Part shown: positions 58,801-64,000 of the stretch, one piece after another
How positions within the stretch are numbered: position 1 is the first letter of the stretch
How the letters are laid out: the number at the start of each line of letters is the position of its first letter
Assembly (NCBI GenBank): GCA_002104935.1
Contig: MCGT01000047.1
Coordinates: 62,001-126,000, forward strand
DNA: 64,000 bases
Direction: 5' to 3'
From: Hesseltinella vesiculosa
Taxonomy: Eukaryota > Mucoromycota > Mucoromycetes > Mucorales > Cunninghamellaceae
Notes under the pieces: generated by a model
Seen by the model: the letters and a program-made list of their open reading frames with translations, nothing else
Databases searched by the model: none
What the model was told of the DNA's origin: nothing
Position numbers and translations under genes: made by a program

Positions 58801-61456
58801 GGAGCTTTTGCCGGCACCCACGCGACCAACTACAGCAACAAGATCGCCCTTTTTCACTTGGAGATCAATGTCGGACAGAGTGGGCTGGATCATGGTTGAA
58901 TTCCACCGAAAAGTACCTCGCTGAACGTCGATCAAGGGTATATCAGGGGTCCAATCAGGCATGTCGTGGTAGTCTGTGCGAGTAATGGCATGAGGGTCGT
59001 TTTCCTTGCTGAGGAGGAAATCCTGAACGCGTACCAATGACACATAAGCTTCGACAACACTGGACACAACGTCAGGGAACATCGTCAGAGGGAATTGTAG
59101 CATGCCAAAGATGGAAATGGTGACAAAGGCCACTTCTATCGTTAGAGGCTCCGGTGAGGTTGCAATGTACATTGCAAATGTCGCAACGGTCACATAGAAC
59201 GGTGTAGACGCCATGGTCAAGGTCTGCCATGTTGACACGTACCCCAGCTTGCGCAGTGTTGCCAGTTCTTGATGGTTGCGTACCTCGTTGATCTTGCTGA
59301 TGAACGGGGCTTCCCAAGCATACAGCTTGATCACCTTGATACCATTTAGCAGTTCATTCTAGAGCCCACCAAAATATACAAAATAAAACCCTCGGTAAGC
59401 TGATAGCACTTTTTTTTTCTAGACCTCAAACTTGCCATCAACTTGATACGAAGATCCTTGTTTTTCATCTGCCGCTTCTGGTATTTGCGCATGGATTTGG
59501 CAATCACACTGTTCATGGGGATCACTAATATCAGCAACAAGATGCCCGCAAACGTACTTGCGCCCATGGTTTGATATAAAAAATACAGCGCAATGATAAC
59601 TTGGAAAGGTGAACTCCAGACTAGAAAAAATAACGACACGGTAAATGATACTTGCAGATCAGGGCACCACACAACCTACGATGGTGAAAATTAGTGGCTG
59701 TATCCATGATACGTGTTGTATCTACAGCCATGTAGTTGACGATCTAAAGAGCAAAGTGAGACGGGAATTGAAAAAAATCAAGTGTTGAGTACCTCTCCAA
59801 CGGTGGATTTTTGCCGGCTTTCATTATCCAATACCAGAGTTTTGCGATAGATGGTCGACACAAGAGCGCCACGGACTTTGATGGAAGCTGAAAAGCATAG
59901 ATGGAAGTATTGATGAAAGCAGATGGTTTGGAGAATCGATGCCAAAAACATGCATACTGTGGAAGCCAAGGTAAAAAAAAAAAAAAAAGTCAGCTGGCGC
60001 ACTGCATGGTTTACACTGGAAGCTTGCCTGCAACAAAAACACCTTGATATGCAGGCAGTGGGCTCTCTGTTGCATAACTTGTAATCCAGACAATCAACTG
60101 TTTCAAGAGCAGGGGTTGGAGATATTGTAAAACATCTGTCATCGTCTTCACAGCCTGGAACAAAGGAGCAAAGGAAGATAAGTAACCTGGGACCATGGGG
60201 ATTCGATGCCCAACCTACACCTGCTAAAACATAAGGCCAACCAACAAGATACAGCAATGCGCGTGCCAAAGAAGGGCTATTACAAAAGCTCGCTTAGTGA
60301 GTTCAAGAGTTTTAACCAACTATGTGCGTCACTTGCTGCTTTTTCTTCATTTCTTTATCCCAGATCACATGAAACTTCGCCCGGAGTTCGTCAGATTCTT
60401 CCCCATCACGTAATGGCCTAGAAGTAGCAAAAGGCTGCGTGTGAGCAAACATTTCTCTGCATTCTCTATTACCCTAGATCCTCTTGGATTAATTTCTTTT
60501 GCGACCCTAATCGGATCAAAGGATTCAGCCACATGAAGGTGATGCGGGAAAAGATGTTGCAGTCCAGCTCGGGCGTCACTTCCTTGCCACCCTAGTGAGA
60601 TAAGAGAGCTGAAAAAAATTAAACCCACACAGCCTAAATCTTGGTGCGGAGGCAACTGACCTCTTCCAACGCAATGGCCTGGCTTTTGGGACGACGCGTG
60701 AGCTCCAGGAAAAACATTAGACATGCCAAGGCCAGGACCGCGGAGGAGATGCCACGCGCAGGATCTTGTACCCACCATTGGGTACGTAGCTTGATTCCAT
60801 GCACTAGGATAAATAGGAGCCAAAAAAAGAGAAGGACGCCTGACTGTACACGGTTACGTGTGTACTCAAAATGATGCAGCACGATCACGAACACCTAAAG
60901 CAAACTAACTTTTGAGACAACGTCCGTCGCCCCGCCCCGTTTGTTATGTGTCGTACCAAGATCAAGGCACCGACGTATTCCCGCCCGGATTTCTGAAATG
61001 ATGCAGACAACAATAACGTCACCAGAAGCAACGCAATGACAGCCTAAAAAAAAGTCAACACCATGAATCAGCTCCTTGTAATAACGCTTGAGATCTTACG
61101 ATCTTTGAAAAATAGTGCCAACCAAAGGAAACAGTCGCAATGGAAGGTCGCTTGCTGACGACAAACCATCGGATAACACCGACGGTTAACATGTACATAA
61201 TCGGAACATTGAGCAACACCCTGAACAAGAAATTAAAGTGGGAAATGCCATTGTGAGACAGTGAGACGACAGTGCCATTCGTGTTTTTTTACCCATTCTC
61301 AAAACATGGCGTGAAATCAGGCTCTCGTATTGAAGAAAGTGGGCCCTATTACAATAAATAGACCAGGTGTGTGTTATTATCATGCCCTTGTATGCGTGTG
61401 TGTTCCATGGTGAGTGCATTTATTACCCAGCCTTCAGGATCTTGGCATTCAATCAT
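55891..61456 (-). CDS. full-size ABCC (MRP-type) ABC transporter, copy A
   Basis: ATP-driven exporter with layout TMD0-TMD1-NBD1-TMD2-NBD2, usually vacuolar or plasma-membrane and moving glutathione conjugates or similar anions. Eighteen exons: 61427-61456, 61293-61345, 61100-61220, 60957-61043, 60661-60894, 60473-60591, 60337-60417, 60219-60276, 60028-60154, 59793-59956, 59680-59743, 59436-59620, 58729-59358, 58483-58660, 57529-58415, 56263-57444, 56183-56188, 55891-56112; 1475 residues in phase. NBD1: GRVGAGKSS (about 620), [26 protein letters not shown] (Asp for the catalytic Glu, as usual in ABCC). NBD2: GRTGSGKSS (about 1270), [35 protein letters not shown]. The Ala-Ser after DEAT comes from a 6-nt exon. 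Three introns are GC-AG (donors 60336, 60027, 59435). Substrate unknown. Confidence 0.93.
56183..56188 (-). other. 6-nt micro-exon (GCATCT, Ala-Ser) in ABCC copy A
   Basis: On the minus strand GTCGTAG precedes and GTATGT follows these six bases. Inserting them between the exons ending DEAT and starting VDVHTD restores DEATASVDVHTD, the invariant end of the NBD2 Walker B/D-loop. Skipping them would delete two D-loop residues while keeping the frame. Confidence 0.82.
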
Positions 61457-61870
61457 ACTCGAGTACCAAATCAAACCGTAGAAGAAAGCGGCCTTTCATT
61501 TTCCCCCAGGTCTTTTAAAAAAATCCATGACCCAAGTTTTTTTTTTTTTTCTGAAGACCCAATGAACCAAACGAGCATCGCAGCACGTGTTCTGCGTTGA
61601 TCTTGATAATGTGATCAACGCGGTCGTCACCTCGTGCTTTTCAGATCTTCTTGCCGATTTTCCGCATCAAAAATCACCAGGCGGAATTCGATTTCTGTCG
61701 GTCAACCTCAAACGCATCGTTTCAAGAGAAGTGATCAAGCGATTAGAATACTGGCCATTGCTCTTGCTGGGCTGAGAAGGTGCTGCTTCGGTGGCAATGG
61801 TGACAGGTCAACAGTACCTCACAATCTAGACAGCATTTCTCTAGGAAGCTGAAACATTTATTTATTGGCG

Positions 61871-64000
61871 CTATAGCAAGCCAGCTTCTTTGCAGAGTGA
61901 ATAAAACATAGATGCAGGGTCTTGGAGTAAAACGTCAGGCGAATCAAATGCAATCACTTGGCCCTGGCTCATGCAAAGGACCCGGTCAGCATCCATCACA
62001 GTGTTGATACGGTGGGCGATGGTCAAAATAGTGCATTCCTTGAATTCCTGCCGGATCGTCTGTTGAATCAATGCGTCTGTTTGCACATCCACCTAAAAAA
62101 AAAAACCAGGAGTGAGTATCCCGACAATTTGGTTTTGATACCACAGTCATCTCATACCGAGGCCTATGTTTGAAAAGGTTGAAAAGGAGAATAATTAGAA
62201 CAAAGCGTTGCTGGAAAAGAGAGAAAAAACTAGGCGAGGCTCTTACAGTGGCTTCATCCAAGACCAGGATCGACGACTGGCGCAAGAGGGCACGGGCAAG
62301 ACAGATCAATTGGCGTTGGCCAACAGAGAAATTGTCACCGCCTTCAAAGACCACGGCATCCAGCTGACCGTCCATGTTGCGCACAACTTCATGCAAATGT
62401 GCTCGCTTCAAAGCTGTCCAGAGAGCCGCATCGTCCGCCTTGTCAAAAGGATCGAGGTTAAATCGGATGGTGCCCGCAAAGATCTGGGGGTCTTGAGGGA
62501 TCACCGACAGCCGCGAACGCAGATCCGTCAAGCCAAGATCAGCCACTACTTTCTTGTCCACCACAATACGGCCATGCGTCGCTTCGAGTAGTCGGAAGAG
62601 AGACAGCGCCAGCGAGCTCTTGCCTGAGCCTGTGCGTCCCACAATACCGATTTTCATGCCACTTTGCACAGTAAACGAGACGTCGTCCAAGCACATTGGG
62701 AGGCCGGGCCGGTACTGCGTGCCATAGCCTTCGAATGCAATGGTGCCTTGCTGCGGCCAGGGGTCTTGTGGGTCCAGTGATACGGTGCCTTGGTATTTTT
62801 CGCTTGGCAGCGCAATATATTCGCGCGCACGTTCTACGGACACGATGTTGTTTTCAATTTCACAATAGATGCGGATGGTCCAGGTAAGGCTGCTCGTGAT
62901 GGTGAGTGCATAGGTGACAGCAACGGCCACGAGCCCAGCGTCCAGCGATACCGACCCTGTCAAAATCCCGATCACTGGCAGGAGCGAAGCCGCCAGGATC
63001 ACGATAGAGCCAAGGAATTCCAAGCGCATAGATAGCCAGCGATTGCATGCGTGCAATGGATAGTAGGCCTTCTGGTTACGGTCAAGATGGTGTTCGTTTT
63101 GATGGATGAAACGGTCCTGTTGGCCATAGGACCGGATGGTGGCAACGCCGCTGATGGATTCTTGGAAATGGGAAAAGACAGGCGAACGACCGATGGAGTC
63201 CAGTCGCTTGAGTTCCCGCGATACAGCCAGGAATTGTTGTTGGATGCTGCGGTAAAAATAAAACAGTGGCAGCACAAGCACAAGGAAGAGCGGCGATGAA
63301 TAGGCAATGATCAGCACTGACCCAAGCACGCTTGGCACCATGCGAATCATGTTGCTCACCATACGAGGTAGAATTTCGTCTATGGAATGCTGATCCTTGG
63401 AAAATCGGTTGAGGATGCGGCCAGTGGGCTGCCGGTGACAAAAAAAAAAAACATGAGTGACCACGTAAAAAAAAAAATAGGGGAGCAGCTTACTGTGGTG
63501 TCAAAGAAGGACATGGGCGAATGCACCACAGATTGGAGCATCTCTTGATGCAAACGGCGGGCAGATCGGATGGCAGCAAACACACGCATCAAAAGCGTTT
63601 GCACACTGGAGAATATGGAAGCAGAAGTACCGATCATGGCGTAGATGCACAGGTACCACAGTCCATTCGTGAGGGCACCTTGATCGTTCTGGCCAGCCCA
63701 GTCTTTCAACCAAAGATTGGCACCAACTTGGCAGGATTGTGACACGGCTTGTACGACCACAGCCAGGGCAAGGTATTGCCATGAACAAGCTTCAATATAG
63801 GTCTTGTAAACCAGGCGGTCAACCTTGCCCTTGGCACCTTCTTCAGCTGTCACCAACTCGCCTTGGCTGCGCTTCGTCTTGGCCAAATCCCAGGTGGCTG
63901 GTCCATAAGAAGCACGGCGTAGTGTCTTGATACTGCTAGCATTACTAGCGCGGCGCTCGTGTTGATGATGCTGTTGGATGTCGACAACGTCTTCACCATC
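61871..64000 (-). CDS. ABCC (MRP-type) transporter, copy B, N-terminal part outside window
   Basis: Tandem paralogue of copy A on the same strand; its stop lies 415 bp upstream of copy A's start codon. Visible exons: 63494 to the window edge, 62247-63428, 62158-62163, 61871-62092. They cover the NBD1-TMD2 linker, TMD2 and NBD2. The 1182-nt exon has exactly the same length as in copy A and is very similar (for example [20 protein letters not shown], and HRINTVMDA in the last exon). NBD2 has [14 protein letters not shown] and LVLDEAT, then a 6-nt exon for Ala-Ser, then VDVQTD. All ATPase motifs look intact. The linker holds [20 protein letters not shown], with Arg-rich Ser sites that could be phosphorylated. 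The signature reads FSVGQ rather than LSVGQ. NBD1 and the start are beyond base 64000. Confidence 0.92.
62158..62163 (-). other. 6-nt micro-exon (GCCTCG, Ala-Ser) in ABCC copy B
   Basis: Preceded by ACATAG and followed by GTATGAG on the minus strand, at the same place as in copy A. The codons differ (GCC TCG against GCA TCT) but both encode Ala-Ser, so the peptide is under selection although the flanking introns have diverged. Confidence 0.82.

Noticed and set aside
60220..60417. Apparent 1-nt frameshift in ABCC copy A before [13 protein letters not shown]
   Set aside because: A GC donor (GCAAGT at 60336) joins the exons in perfect phase, giving [12 protein letters not shown].
1..64000. Search by eye for tRNA, rRNA, CRISPR, transposase and LTR features
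   Set aside because: No convincing tRNA B-box pairs, rRNA segments, spaced direct repeats, DDE or reverse-transcriptase motifs or terminal repeats were seen.

Overview
This window is nuclear DNA from a filamentous fungus, most likely an early-diverging lineage of the Mucorales (Mucoromycota) type. The evidence is compact genes with many short GT-AG introns (mostly 45-100 nt), T-rich promoters and introns full of homopolymer runs, fungal housekeeping proteins (Ubc6, SMG9, Vps26, Ilv2, Leu2, uL6, USB1, the complex I subunit NDUFA1), and members of a repeat-like protein family that I recall as expanded in Mucorales genomes. The species cannot be named from sequence alone. No rRNA, tRNA or CRISPR array was found. 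All gene models below were built by eye from splice signals and reading phase; every multi-exon model called with confidence above 0.8 keeps phase from start to stop.

Layout. 1-11 kb: 3' part of a HECT E3 ligase (UBE3B type), a tiny secreted-peptide ORF, the ER-anchored E2 Ubc6, the NMD factor SMG9, a Dabb-domain protein, a CNNM/Mam3-type DUF21-CBS transporter and the U6 snRNA exonuclease USB1. 11.6-20.3 kb: one 2761-residue gene with tandem CH domains, a very long helical (spectrin-like) rod and a C-terminal GAR/GAS2 domain, which is a spectraplakin-like layout. 21-22.4 kb: a single-pass Ser/Thr-rich membrane protein. 22.4-29.4 kb: an accessory stretch with a Mucorales-family protein (candidate degenerate PD-(D/E)XK nuclease fold) and a five-copy, ~405-bp tandem repeat. 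29.4-32.5 kb: a SWIM zinc-finger protein. 32.9-37.2 kb: ribosomal protein uL6, a class 1A dihydroorotate dehydrogenase and Vps26. 38.4-42.6 kb: ILV2 and LEU2, divergently transcribed around an 827-bp spacer holding two TGAGTCA (Gcn4/CpcA-type) sites, so branched-chain amino-acid synthesis is probably co-regulated here. 42.7-51.4 kb: a METTL21-like lysine methyltransferase, a SulP sulfate permease, NDUFA1, a Maf-type nucleotide pyrophosphatase and a GLI-like zinc-finger regulator. 51.4-55.6 kb: mostly gene-poor, with two decayed copies of another Mucorales-family gene in inverted orientation. 55.9-64 kb: two tandem full-size ABCC (MRP-type) transporters, the second cut by the window edge.

The most notable signals are: a 6-nt micro-exon that supplies the Ala-Ser of the NBD2 D-loop and is conserved in both ABCC paralogues; seven GC-AG introns among roughly 110; the spectraplakin-like giant; the divergent ILV2/LEU2 pair; the bacterial-type (class 1A) DHODH; and the homogeneous tandem repeat next to the candidate nuclease-fold gene.
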